Assembly (NCBI GenBank): GCA_024638345.1
Contig: JAHEKL010000014.1
Location: 7,521 to 21,437, forward strand
From: Gammaproteobacteria bacterium
GTDB lineage: Bacteria; Gemmatimonadota; Gemmatimonadetes; Longimicrobiales; Gaopeijiaceae
Length of the DNA: 13,917 nt
Direction: 5' to 3'
The translations under genes and the position numbers were made by a program. The notes below the pieces were generated by a model. The model was not told the origin of the DNA. It did no database searches and saw nothing but the letters and a program-made list of their open reading frames with translations. Of this stretch, positions 1-6,778 are shown piece after piece (position 1 is the first letter of the stretch; the number at the start of each line of letters is the position of its first letter).

Positions 1-1
1 C

Positions 2-487
2 CTGCTCCGCGTCTTCCTGGCCGGCGAGGGGAGCCAGTATCCGAAACAAGTGACGTTCGACCCCTCCGATCCGGAGCGCCAAGACCTCACCTTGCATGCG
101 GGCGCATCCTGGAGGCATCAGGGAGAGTACATCGTGCAGCTCGGGCTGGAGGGACGGGCGAATCGCTCCAACTCGAACCGGCCCGAGTACGACGCCCTGA
201 CCGTAAGCGGTCTGTTTTCCGTCTCCTTGCCGCAGGCGGTCGCCCTCTCCATCTATGGGGCGCTGACCGCCAAGCAGTACTTGCACGATTCGGATTTTGC
301 GAGGCTGCTCCCCGGAGACGAGGCCAATAGCGCATCGCTGGCGTACGTTTCGCTCACCCGCCCGCTCGCGAGCAATTTGGACGGGACATTCCGGGTCGGC
401 TGGACTCGGGCCGAGACCGAGATCGGGAATGCGTACTTCCAGCGGTTCGGTGGGTCGTTCCTGCTCCACTTCAGACCGGGGTCCTGA
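2..487 (+). CDS. Outer-membrane beta-barrel protein, C-terminal fragment (5' end outside window)
   Basis: The frame is open from base 2 to the TGA at 485-487, so this is the last ~161 residues of a longer protein. A GTG at 50 lies in frame but is probably internal, because coding continues upstream to the window edge. The residues show alternating hydrophobic/polar segments of about 10 with many aromatics, separated by short polar turns. The last strand, near FGGSFLLHF, ends almost at the C terminus. This is the usual layout of an outer-membrane beta-barrel, whose final strand carries the BAM recognition signal. No plug, peptidoglycan-binding or enzymatic motif is visible in this part, so the substrate or role is unknown. 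It may be a porin-like protein, or the barrel part of a capsule/exopolysaccharide export protein. It converges on the phosphopantetheinyl transferase gene, with 33 bases between the stop codons. Confidence 0.7.
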   Translation: MLRVFLAGEGSQYPKQVTFDPSDPERQDLTLHAGASWRHQGEYIVQLGLEGRANRSNSNRPEYDALTVSGLFSVSLPQAVALSIYGALTAKQYLHDSDFARLLPGDEANSASLAYVSLTRPLASNLDGTFRVGWTRAETEIGNAYFQRFGGSFLLHFRPGS

Positions 488-520
488 GGGGCTCCGGTCA
501 CCGTCAGCGAGCCGGTCTAC

Positions 521-1306
521 TCAGCTTTCCCGCACCAGAAGGGCCCAGGCCACGAAGCGCCCGTGGTGGGAGAGGGAAAGGTCCAGATCCTCCACCTCAC
601 TTCCGTCGAACCAGATTCGGGGCGCTGCCCGGCCCGGTCGTTCACCGGGGGTACGGATCTCCACGCGGCCCTCTCCCAAGGCCGGCGGGGGCGCAAGCCC
701 GAGAGTCGGGAGATGGGATCGAATCCGCGCACGAGCCAGGAGGCGGGCGCGCGCCGAGCGCAGCGAGTAGATCCCAGCCCACTCCTCGGCAGTGAACCGA
801 CTCCGGAGATCGTCGAGTGACAGTTCCGTGTCTTCGTCCATCTCCTCGATTCCGATCTCGAGCCGGTCCCGCCGGGGGCGCTCGACGCTTCCGTTCCATG
901 CGATGAGATGCACATAGCTTCGGTTGGAACTGCCGTCCACCGTGACCGGCGTGTCGTCCTGTCGATGCCGGACGGTCCCCTGGATCCGAAGAAACGGACT
1001 CCCCTCCAGGGCGGCGGTCCGGAGGCGGCACCGATAGACCTTGGGAATGAACGGCTCGCCCGCTCCCAGCTTGCAGAACACCTTGAAGGCGGCCTCCTTG
1101 GCCGCCCAAAGCGCCCAGAGCCCGATCGTCCATGCGGCTTCGTCTGGGGTCGTGTCGAGCCAGGCCCGTTCTTCCGGCGTCAGGATTCGGTCGAGTAGCG
1201 GGTCCGTCCTGGCGCGCTTCTCGCACCGGGGATGGAGCAGGTCCATCACGTCGTTCCCGATGCGGTTCCTAGGGTTCGGAGCATGCTCCTCGTGCATTGG
1301 TCGCAT
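521..1306 (-). CDS. 4'-phosphopantetheinyl transferase superfamily protein with permuted lobe order
   Basis: Predicted to transfer 4'-phosphopantetheine from CoA to a carrier-protein serine, activating acyl or peptidyl carrier proteins in the cytosol. Residues 16-22 (IGNDVMD) carry the Mg-binding Asp19. Residues 67-75 (LWAAKEAAFK region) carry the K70-E71-x3-K75 signature. The C-terminal half has an arginine-rich helix (about 183-199), a degenerate GKP-like stretch near 225-232 and an SLSHHGRF motif at 244-251. In Sfp the SH motif lies in the first lobe and G-x-D/KE in the second; here the order is reversed. AcpS has this order but is only about 120-130 residues, against 261 here. I chose the ATG at 1306 because a longer start at 1378 would overlap the upstream thioesterase by about 60 bases; an ATG at 1297 is also possible. 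No strong Shine-Dalgarno is seen. It lies 10 bases after the thioesterase stop, suggesting one operon for acyl-thioester chemistry. Confidence 0.85.
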   Translation of the reverse strand: MRPMHEEHAPNPRNRIGNDVMDLLHPRCEKRARTDPLLDRILTPEERAWLDTTPDEAAWTIGLWALWAAKEAAFKVFCKLGAGEPFIPKVYRCRLRTAALEGSPFLRIQGTVRHRQDDTPVTVDGSSNRSYVHLIAWNGSVERPRRDRLEIGIEEMDEDTELSLDDLRSRFTAEEWAGIYSLRSARARLLARARIRSHLPTLGLAPPPALGEGRVEIRTPGERPGRAAPRIWFDGSEVEDLDLSLSHHGRFVAWALLVRES

Positions 1307-1316
1307 TCGGCTACGC

Positions 1317-1727
1317 TTAGTCCCCACTGAGTGCCTTCCGAGGCCAGTCCGGAATGCGGATGGGGCGGCCCATCTCACCGATCCAGACCGCAGTCACACG
1401 AGCCCGAACGGCCGGATCCTCGTCCGTCCCGTCGGCGAGCCGGTGGATCTTCTGACCGATGATCATCGATGTATTGCGGAAGCGCTCGACCTGAGTGCGA
1501 ATCTTGAGCACCTGACCCTGGAAGCAGGGCTTCAGGTAATCGACCTCGATACGCACGACGTGGATCGCCCAGCCGCTCTCGGCAAGAGCGGAGGGCGGGA
1601 ATCCGCCTTCCTCGAGCGCGTCGAAGCGCGCCAGTTCCAGGTAATTGAGGTAGACGGCATGGTTCACGTGACCGAAGGCATCCAACTCGTAGCTCCGTAC
1701 CGTCACGTCTCGCTCGAACACTCTCAT
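1317..1727 (-). CDS. Hotdog-fold acyl-CoA thioesterase (YbgC/FadM-like)
   Basis: Predicted to hydrolyse acyl-CoA or acyl-carrier-protein thioesters in the cytosol. The 136-residue length is typical of single-hotdog 4-hydroxybenzoyl-CoA-type thioesterases. The N-terminal signature at residues 13-31 (YELDAFGHVNHAVYLNYLE) has the catalytic Asp16 followed by GHVNH and the start of the central hotdog helix. A VDYLKP segment at 62-67 matches the expected next beta-strand. The open frame extends upstream to 1820, but the added residues (rich in Arg and Gly) do not resemble the family, so I prefer the ATG at 1727. The ribosome site there is weak. It is followed after 10 bases by the phosphopantetheinyl transferase and is divergent from the phosphodiesterase gene. 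The acyl substrate cannot be read from the sequence. Confidence 0.87.
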   Translation of the reverse strand: MRVFERDVTVRSYELDAFGHVNHAVYLNYLELARFDALEEGGFPPSALAESGWAIHVVRIEVDYLKPCFQGQVLKIRTQVERFRNTSMIIGQKIHRLADGTDEDPAVRARVTAVWIGEMGRPIRIPDWPRKALSGD

Positions 1728-1844
1728 CGGAAACACCCAGGTAACGGCGCGCTGCCCTCGACGGGCCACTCTGCCTTCGTCCGCCGACAGTCGCCCCGGA
1801 TCCATCCGTCTGGAACGCATGCGGAGCCTGGACCGGAGTGGGGC

Positions 1845-1852
1845 TATATACT
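1845..1852. promoter_or_regulatory. AT-rich -10-like element in the divergent gap between thioesterase and phosphodiesterase
   Basis: The 235-base gap between the divergent starts at 1727 and 1963 contains TATATACT, the only clearly AT-rich block in it. On the plus strand TATACT (1847-1852) is one base from the -10 consensus; on the minus strand TATATA can be read similarly. I see no convincing TTGACA-like -35 at 16-18 bases on either side, so this rests only on position and composition. Confidence 0.25.
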
Positions 1853-1962
1853 ACCCAGGAGCCGTGAAGAGTTCAGCCCCAGCGTCCAGGGTCCGCCTCG
1901 AGCACAGTGTCACTACGATCCTGCTTCTTCCGGCGGACGGCGCTTCCGCGGTCCGTGAGGCC

Positions 1963-2829
1963 ATGACGAACCGTGGCTCCAGCTCTGCGAAGCACTCGAT
2001 CGCGCACAGGGGCGCTTCCGCGTACGCCCCCGAGCACACGCTCGAGGCCTACGAGCTCGCGATCGAGCAGGGAGCGGATTTCATCGAGCCCGATCTCCAG
2101 ATTACCAGAGACGGCGTTCTGGTCTGTCTGCACGATCTTACCTTGGAGCGCACGACGAACGTGGCGGAGGTCTTCAGGGACCGATATCGCGAAGAGGACG
2201 TCCGGGGGCGGCAGCTCCGACGCTGGTACGTATCCGACTTCGACCTGGTCGAGCTCCACCGGCTGGATGCGGGATCCTGGTTCGACAACCGCTTCGCGGG
2301 GGCCCGGGTGCCGACGCTGGAAGAGACGATCGAGATCGCTAGAGGCCGGGCGGGGATCTACCCGGAGACGAAGGCGCCCGAGGTCTACGGGCATCTGGGT
2401 TTCGCAATGGAGCGTCTGCTCATCGAGGTCCTCGAGCGATACGCGCTCGCTCGGGTCGACAATCATGCGCGCACACCCGTGGTGATCCAATCCTTCAGTG
2501 CGGAAAGCCTTCAGATTCTGCGCAGCGAGCTGGAGTCCGAGTTGCCGCTCGTCTACCTCGTCTCAGAGGCCGACGAATCGCTCTCCGCAAAGGGTCTCGC
2601 CAAGGTGGCGACATTCGCGACCGGCCTGGGTCCGGACAAGCGGCTGCTCCTCGAAGATCCGGATCTGGCGGAACGCGCACACGAAGCTGGGTTGAGCGTT
2701 GTTCCCTGGACGTTCCGCTCGGACGACCCCGGCGCATTCGCGGACGTCCGAGAGGAGATGGCGTACTTCCTCTACGACATGGGTGTCGACGCGCTCTTCA
2801 CGAACAACCCGGACCTCTTTCCGCGCTAG
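1963..2829 (+). CDS. Glycerophosphodiester phosphodiesterase (GDPD/UgpQ-GlpQ family)
   Basis: Predicted to hydrolyse glycerophosphodiesters (deacylated phospholipids) to glycerol-3-phosphate and an alcohol, on a TIM barrel using a divalent metal. The family signature is complete: H15-R16-G in IAHRG, E42-x-D44 in FIEPDLQIT, H57-D58 after GVLVCL, and E135-K137 in YPETK. QSFS (176-179) and W249 are further expected barrel elements. With 288 residues and an insert after H57 (NVAEVFRDRYREED region) it looks more like the longer GlpQ branch than short UgpQ. The ATG at 1963 is chosen because the protein then begins a few residues before the first strand. An in-frame GTG at 1864 preceded by AGGAG would add 33 residues with a short hydrophobic run, so a secreted form cannot be excluded; both candidate ribosome sites are too close to their starts. 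Followed by a probable terminator. Confidence 0.9.
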   Translation: MTNRGSSSAKHSIAHRGASAYAPEHTLEAYELAIEQGADFIEPDLQITRDGVLVCLHDLTLERTTNVAEVFRDRYREEDVRGRQLRRWYVSDFDLVELHRLDAGSWFDNRFAGARVPTLEETIEIARGRAGIYPETKAPEVYGHLGFAMERLLIEVLERYALARVDNHARTPVVIQSFSAESLQILRSELESELPLVYLVSEADESLSAKGLAKVATFATGLGPDKRLLLEDPDLAERAHEAGLSVVPWTFRSDDPGAFADVREEMAYFLYDMGVDALFTNNPDLFPR

Positions 2830-2846
2830 CGCCATCTTTTGACCGC

Positions 2847-2876
2847 ACGGTCGGCTGCAGTACCGTTGGCCGTTTT
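2847..2876 (+). terminator. Probable intrinsic terminator after the phosphodiesterase gene
   Basis: Bases 2847-2855 can pair with 2865-2873 as a 9-base-pair stem that includes three G-U pairs, with a nine-base loop. The stem runs directly into TTTT (2873-2876). It lies 18 bases after the phosphodiesterase stop and 31 bases before the OsmC start, where a terminator is expected if the next two genes have their own promoter. The stem is only moderately strong because of the wobble pairs. Confidence 0.45.
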
Positions 2877-2895
2877 CAATAACGATCGACCCTAC

Positions 2896-2900
2896 GGGAG
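2896..2900 (+). promoter_or_regulatory. Ribosome binding site of the OsmC gene
   Basis: GGGAG, six bases before the ATG at 2907. It is one of the clearer Shine-Dalgarno sequences in the window and supports that start codon. Confidence 0.7.
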
Positions 2901-2906
2901 AAGCTC

Positions 2907-3335
2907 ATGGCCGTCGTGAGAGGCGAGCTGCGCAGCGGTACACAGGTCACCCTCCGCGCCCGGGACTTTACCTGGTCCGGCGACGAGCCGGTCGCTGCCG
3001 GCGGCTCAGACACCGGGCCGACCCCGTACGAGCTCTTGCTCGGGAGCCTCGCCTCGTGTATAGCCGTGACCCTGCGTTTCTACGCGGATCACAAGGGAAT
3101 TGCGCTGAACGGGGTCGACGTGCGGCTGGAATTCGACCGCGTCCATGCGGAGGACTGCCGGGGCTGCGAGGAGCGAGCCGACGGGCTCATCGAGCGGATT
3201 CGCTCGCACGTGACGATCCACGGATCGTTCGACGAGGCGCAGCGCGAACGATTGGGTCAGGTGGCGCAACGCTGCCCGGTCCACAAGACGTTGGCGGCCG
3301 GCGTCACCCTCGTCGACGCGGTCGAGTTCGTCTAA
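2907..3335 (+). CDS. OsmC-family thiol peroxidase/peroxiredoxin-like protein
   Basis: OsmC/Ohr-fold proteins reduce organic or inorganic hydroperoxides in the cytosol using two cysteines. Both are present: Cys51 in the helix motif LGSLASCIAVTLRFYA, and Cys123 in QRCPVHKTL. The preceding GGSDTGPTPYELLLGSLA is the standard lead-in to the first catalytic Cys. The 142-residue length fits the general OsmC branch rather than Ohr. An additional CRGC pair at 84-87 lies between the two catalytic cysteines; an ED-C-x2-C-E pattern is, as I recall, common in one YhfA-like subgroup. The start has a good ribosome site. The stop codon is only 7 bases before the GTG of the DUF971 gene, so the two are very probably co-transcribed and translationally coupled. 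Confidence 0.92.
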   Translation: MAVVRGELRSGTQVTLRARDFTWSGDEPVAAGGSDTGPTPYELLLGSLASCIAVTLRFYADHKGIALNGVDVRLEFDRVHAEDCRGCEERADGLIERIRSHVTIHGSFDEAQRERLGQVAQRCPVHKTLAAGVTLVDAVEFV

Positions 3336-3342
3336 ACCTCCC

Positions 3343-3681
3343 GTGCCCGATTCCACCACCACTCCGGCCGAGATCGGCCCGACCCCGGACGGCGCCTCTC
3401 TCAGGATCGCTTGGGGCGACGGGCACGAATCGATCTATCGACCCTTCGATCTCCGGATGGCGTGTCCGTGTGCCGCCTGTGTGGACGAAATGACCGGTCG
3501 GCGGCTCCTCACCGAGGAGCTCGTCGACGAGACGGTCTACCCGACCCGGATCGAGTACGTGGGGAGATACGCCCTGCAATTCTTCTGGAGTGACGGTCAC
3601 AGCACCGGGATCTACCCGTACGACTATCTCAGGCGACGATGCGGATGTCTGTCGTGCGGGGATGAGGTCCCAGAGGGCTGA
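3343..3681 (+). CDS. DUF971 protein (gamma-butyrobetaine hydroxylase N-terminal-like, Zn-binding domain)
   Basis: A small protein of 112 residues consisting of one DUF971 domain, which is also the N-terminal domain of gamma-butyrobetaine hydroxylase and is found fused to Mrp/ApbC iron-sulfur carriers. Cys41, Cys43 and Cys46 (CPCAAC) and His86 (WSDGHSTGIY) match in spacing the three Cys and one His that bind zinc in the hydroxylase. The TGRRLL and VGRYALQFFW stretches are also family-typical. Unlike a minimal DUF971 domain, it ends with a second cluster, Cys100-x-Cys102-x2-Cys105, in a short tail. The GTG start follows the OsmC stop by 7 bases and has no ribosome site of its own, suggesting coupling. 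The molecular function of stand-alone DUF971 is unknown; a role near metal or Fe-S handling is an inference from its fusions. Confidence 0.88.
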   Translation: MPDSTTTPAEIGPTPDGASLRIAWGDGHESIYRPFDLRMACPCAACVDEMTGRRLLTEELVDETVYPTRIEYVGRYALQFFWSDGHSTGIYPYDYLRRRCGCLSCGDEVPEG

Positions 3682-3761
3682 GCCACCGCAAGGACGGCGT
3701 CCAGCTCGACATCGGTCACGCTTTCCCTGACGGGCTCGGGACGCTCATCGTGCAGTCGTCG

Positions 3762-4925
3762 TCAGCCCGGGTAACTGATTCGGTAGATCACCCCAGCCAC
3801 GTCATCGGAGACGAGGACCGCTCCATCTGGCATGACGAGCACATCGACCGGCCGGCCCCAGGCCGTGTTGTCCGACCCGAGCCAGCCCTCGGCGAAGGGC
3901 TCGTACGCTACCGCCTCGTTTCCTTCCAGCTTCACCACGGTCAACCGATGTCCGGTGTGGCCGGCCTCCGGGCTCCGGTTCCACGAGCCGTGCTCCGCGA
4001 TGATGATCTGATTCCGATACTCCGCGGGGAACATCGTCCCCGTGTAGAACCGAAAGCCGAGCGCCGCGACGTGGGGCCCGAGGTTCCGCGCCGGTAGTGT
4101 GTAGTCGTCGCAGGACCTGCCCTCGCCGAAGTCCGGATCGGGTTCTCCTGCATGGCAGTAGGGATACCCGAAGTGCATGCCCGCCCGCGGTGCGCGGTTC
4201 AGCGTATCCGGGGGACGATTGTCGCCCCAGCCGTCGCGACCGTTGCTCGTGAACCAGAGCTCGTTCGTCTGGGGATGCCAATCGAAGCCCACGGAGTTCC
4301 GAATTCCGCTCGCGAACACCTCCAGGTCGCTGCCGTCCGCGTTCATCCGCATGATCGAAGCGTACCGAGGCTCGTCCTCGCTCCGGTCGCACACGTTGCA
4401 GGGCGCCCCGACCGGCACGTAGAGCTTACCGTCCGGACCGAAGGCGATGAACTTCCAACCGTGCAGCCAGTCGGTTGGGAACACGTCGCTCACGACCACG
4501 GGCTCGGGCGGATCGTTCAGCCGCGATTCGATGTCGTCGTACCGCAAGATCCGGCTGATCTCCGCCACGTAAAGGTCCCCGTCGTGGAAGGCCACTCCGT
4601 TCGGAACGTTCAGGCCCTGGGCGAGAACGATGACCTCGTCGGCGCGCTGGTCCCCGTCGCGATCCTGGATCGCGTAGAGCACGCCGCCGCCGGGCTCACC
4701 TTGTGCGATCCGTTGCGGGTTCATGCGGGTCCCCACGAACAGGGTACCGTTCGGGGAGAGGGTCATCGACCGCGGATTCACGAGCCCTTCCGCGTAGATC
4801 TCGATGTCGAATCCTTGCGGTAAGCTGATCCGGTCCAGGGGAACCGCTTGCTGGGCCAGGACCGGGACACCACCCGAGGCGAGGGCGAATGCGATCGACA
4901 GGGCTGCTGTGATGCTCTTCAACAT
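3762..4925 (-). CDS. Secreted PQQ-dependent sugar dehydrogenase-like beta-propeller (sorbosone/glucose dehydrogenase family)
   Basis: A 387-residue exported six-bladed propeller of the GSDH family, which oxidises aldoses or sorbosone with pyrroloquinoline quinone and feeds electrons to the respiratory chain. Residues 1-25 form a clear Sec signal peptide ending VLAQQ. The mature part carries the expected blade motifs: PRSMTLSPNGTLFVGTR (51-67), LHGWKFIAFGPDGKLYV (154-170), GIRNSVGFDWHP (207-218), EHGSWNR (311-317) and GRPVDVLVMPDGAVLVSDD (357-375). Four mature cysteines (176, 179, 257, 272) could form two disulfides, consistent with export. His155 and Arg209 are candidate catalytic/PQQ-contacting residues by analogy, not proven. 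Many family members are annotated this way without tested activity, and no PQQ biosynthesis gene is visible here. It faces the DUF971 gene tail to tail and is divergent from the exported hydrolase. Confidence 0.88.
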   Translation of the reverse strand: MLKSITAALSIAFALASGGVPVLAQQAVPLDRISLPQGFDIEIYAEGLVNPRSMTLSPNGTLFVGTRMNPQRIAQGEPGGGVLYAIQDRDGDQRADEVIVLAQGLNVPNGVAFHDGDLYVAEISRILRYDDIESRLNDPPEPVVVSDVFPTDWLHGWKFIAFGPDGKLYVPVGAPCNVCDRSEDEPRYASIMRMNADGSDLEVFASGIRNSVGFDWHPQTNELWFTSNGRDGWGDNRPPDTLNRAPRAGMHFGYPYCHAGEPDPDFGEGRSCDDYTLPARNLGPHVAALGFRFYTGTMFPAEYRNQIIIAEHGSWNRSPEAGHTGHRLTVVKLEGNEAVAYEPFAEGWLGSDNTAWGRPVDVLVMPDGAVLVSDDVAGVIYRISYPG

Positions 4926-5089
4926 CGGGATTCTCGCGGCAAAGGTGATCGGATGGGCAAAATGTCAGAGCTTGGAGCCCGCTGCAAGAAAGCGCGGAGG
5001 CGGAAGCGCCCTTGCGGGTGGCCATGGCTCCGACACCGCCTGCCACAGTATCCTGATCGCATACCCGGAACGGAAGTCGAAGCCCATTC

Positions 5090-5094
5090 GGAGG
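5090..5094 (+). promoter_or_regulatory. Ribosome binding site deciding the start of the exported hydrolase
   Basis: GGAGG, six bases before the ATG at 5101. The reading frame is open back to 4804, across the start of the opposite-strand sugar dehydrogenase gene, so this site is the main argument for the shorter protein beginning at 5101. Confidence 0.75.
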
Positions 5095-5100
5095 CCGATC

Positions 5101-6048
5101 ATGAGAAGGATTCCCGCTGTCCCGCGTTCGTCGGCTTCGTGGCCAGCTCGTCTGCGGCTCTCGTTACCGACGGCGATCGTCCTCGTCGTGCAGACGACCC
5201 TCTTCGTCCCCTCCTCGCTGGCGGGCCAGACGGGCGACCTGGACGGCATCATCGACCTGCATGCGCACGCTGCTCCCGACAGCCGAGGTCCACGCTCGGT
5301 GAACGCCTTCGAGGCCGCTCGGTTGGCTCAGCGTCACGGCATGAGGGCGATGCTCCTCAAGAACCACTACACGGAGACCGCCTCTCAGGCCTATCTCGTG
5401 TCGCAGCTGGTGCCGGGGATCGAACTATACGGGGGGATCGTCCTCAATCGGTCGGTCGGCGGGATCAACCCCGCCGCGGTGGCGAACATGGCGGCGATCA
5501 CCGGGAATCTGGGTCGGATGGTGTGGCTCCCGACGTTCGACTCGGAGAACAACGCCCCCGGTTCAGAGAACGTCCCGGTCACGCGGGAGGGTGTTGTCCT
5601 GCCCGAGGTCCGGCGTGTCTTCGAGGTCATGCAAGAAAACGATCTGGCGCTCGCGACCGGTCACATCCGGCCGGAAGAGTCCCTCCTCGTGATCCGCGAA
5701 GCGCGTGCGGCGGGCATCGATCGGATCATCGTGACCCATCCCAGCTCGGCGCTGGTAGGCATGTCCGCGGACATGCAGCGGGAGGCGGCAAGCATGGGGG
5801 CGCTTCTGGAATACACGCTGAACGCGGTGCAGTCGGCGGGTGGATTCGACGACCTTGTCACCCACATACGCGAGGTGGGTCCGGAGAACGTAGTGATCAC
5901 GACGGATCTGGGGCAGGTCGGCAATCCGGTTCATGCCGACGGAATGCGCGCGATCCTGCCTCGGCTCGCGGCCGCTGGGTTCAGCCGTTCCGAGATCGAT
6001 ACGATGACGAAGCGAAACCCGGCCCGGGTTTTGGGTCTGAGTCCGTAG
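5101..6048 (+). CDS. Exported metal-dependent hydrolase, DUF6282/amidohydrolase-like
   Basis: A 315-residue TIM-barrel hydrolase of the amidohydrolase superfamily, most like the DUF6282 group. After an N-terminal basic stretch and a hydrophobic segment (about 21-41, ending SSLAGQT), which acts as signal peptide or membrane anchor, comes the metal motif IDLHAHAAPD with His54 and His56. Further likely ligands follow in the expected strand order: KNHYTE (Lys87, His89), TGHIRPEE (His188), VTHPSS (His213) and TTDLGQ (Asp269). The C terminus, ending NPARVLGL, is a typical amidohydrolase end. A strong ribosome site six bases upstream sets the start. The substrate is unknown, but export suggests an extracellular or periplasmic amide, ester or lactone. 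It is divergent from the sugar dehydrogenase-like gene (175-base shared promoter region) and converges on the OmpH gene with only 9 bases between stop codons. Confidence 0.85.
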   Translation: MRRIPAVPRSSASWPARLRLSLPTAIVLVVQTTLFVPSSLAGQTGDLDGIIDLHAHAAPDSRGPRSVNAFEAARLAQRHGMRAMLLKNHYTETASQAYLVSQLVPGIELYGGIVLNRSVGGINPAAVANMAAITGNLGRMVWLPTFDSENNAPGSENVPVTREGVVLPEVRRVFEVMQENDLALATGHIRPEESLLVIREARAAGIDRIIVTHPSSALVGMSADMQREAASMGALLEYTLNAVQSAGGFDDLVTHIREVGPENVVITTDLGQVGNPVHADGMRAILPRLAAAGFSRSEIDTMTKRNPARVLGLSP

Positions 6049-6057
6049 ACGACCGAC

Positions 6058-6594
6058 CTAGTTGAAACCGACGCCCTCGGCCTGGCGCATCCGGAGCAGG
6101 ACATCCTGCGTGAGATCCAGGGTCGGGTCGGCTGAGAGGATGCTCTGGCTCGCCGCATCGAAGATGAAGTCGTAGCCTCGCTCTTCCCGGATCGCCTCGA
6201 TGGCGGTCGTCATCCGCTCGAGAATCGGATTGATCAGCGCGGCCCTTCCCTCTTCGGCCTCCTGCTGGATCTGCTCGGCGCGCTGCTGGTAACGTTGTTG
6301 GATTTCGCGGATTTCGCTCTCCCGTGCCTGGCGTGCGGCGGGCAGCAGGGTGCTCTGCTGCTGTTGATAGGCCGTGATGAGGCTGTCGATCTCGAGGCTC
6401 ATCCGGTCGATCTCCGCGCTGAACTCCTGAGCCTGTCGATCCAGCTCCTGCTGGGCTTCCTCCACCCCCGGGGCCTCCTGCAATACCGCTCCCGAGTCGA
6501 CGTAGCCGATGGTGAGGGCGTCCTGCGCCTGAAGCTGAATGGCCGATCCCGCCAGGAGGACGCCGGTGGCGAGCGCCGAGATGAATGTGCGCAT
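6058..6594 (-). CDS. OmpH/Skp-family periplasmic chaperone
   Basis: OmpH/Skp proteins are periplasmic trimeric chaperones that hold unfolded outer-membrane proteins on the way to the BAM complex. Residues 1-24 are a Sec signal peptide ending LQAQ. The mature protein begins with a short strand motif (LTIGYVDSGAVL). It then has a long, charged, Gln/Glu-rich coiled coil from about residue 40 to 117, the tentacle of the Skp fold, and returns through INPILERMTTAIEAI to a final strand near YDFIFDA (141-147). The 178-residue length matches the family. The usual neighbours bamA and lpxD are not in this window. The gene is 184 bases downstream of the hydrolase that ends the amidoligase operon and probably has its own promoter; a GTATAC at 6703-6708 in that gap is a possible -10 region, but no matching -35 was found. 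Confidence 0.9.
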   Translation of the reverse strand: MRTFISALATGVLLAGSAIQLQAQDALTIGYVDSGAVLQEAPGVEEAQQELDRQAQEFSAEIDRMSLEIDSLITAYQQQQSTLLPAARQARESEIREIQQRYQQRAEQIQQEAEEGRAALINPILERMTTAIEAIREERGYDFIFDAASQSILSADPTLDLTQDVLLRMRQAEGVGFN

Positions 6595-6778
6595 GGGTCG
6601 ATCCGCTTCCGCTCTGGAGTGCCGTTTCGGGCTCGCGGCCGCTGCCGACCCGAGCGCTGGCGCAAGGGCTCGTCGTGAGAGCGACTTACGCGCCGAAGTC
6701 TGGTATACATGGGGACTTCCGGAATGGATCCGGCTCTACTCGTTTCGCAGAACACTGGAGGGGCGTTGGGGCGGCACC

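Noticed and set aside
488..520. Terminator between the converging barrel and transferase genes
   Set aside because: GGCTC and GAGCC can pair over five bases with a long loop, but no T-tract follows on either side.
1041..1958. Plus-strand open frame of 305 codons over the transferase and thioesterase
   Set aside because: It is antisense to two genes with complete family signatures and its translation is Arg/Ser/Pro-rich without family features.
3682..3761. Bidirectional terminator between the DUF971 and sugar dehydrogenase genes
   Set aside because: Only a four-base-pair GGAC/GTCC hairpin is visible and there is no T-run on either strand.
4804..5100. N-terminal extension of the exported hydrolase
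   Set aside because: It overlaps the start and signal peptide of the opposite-strand sugar dehydrogenase gene, whereas GGAGG before the ATG at 5101 gives a protein starting with its own signal peptide.
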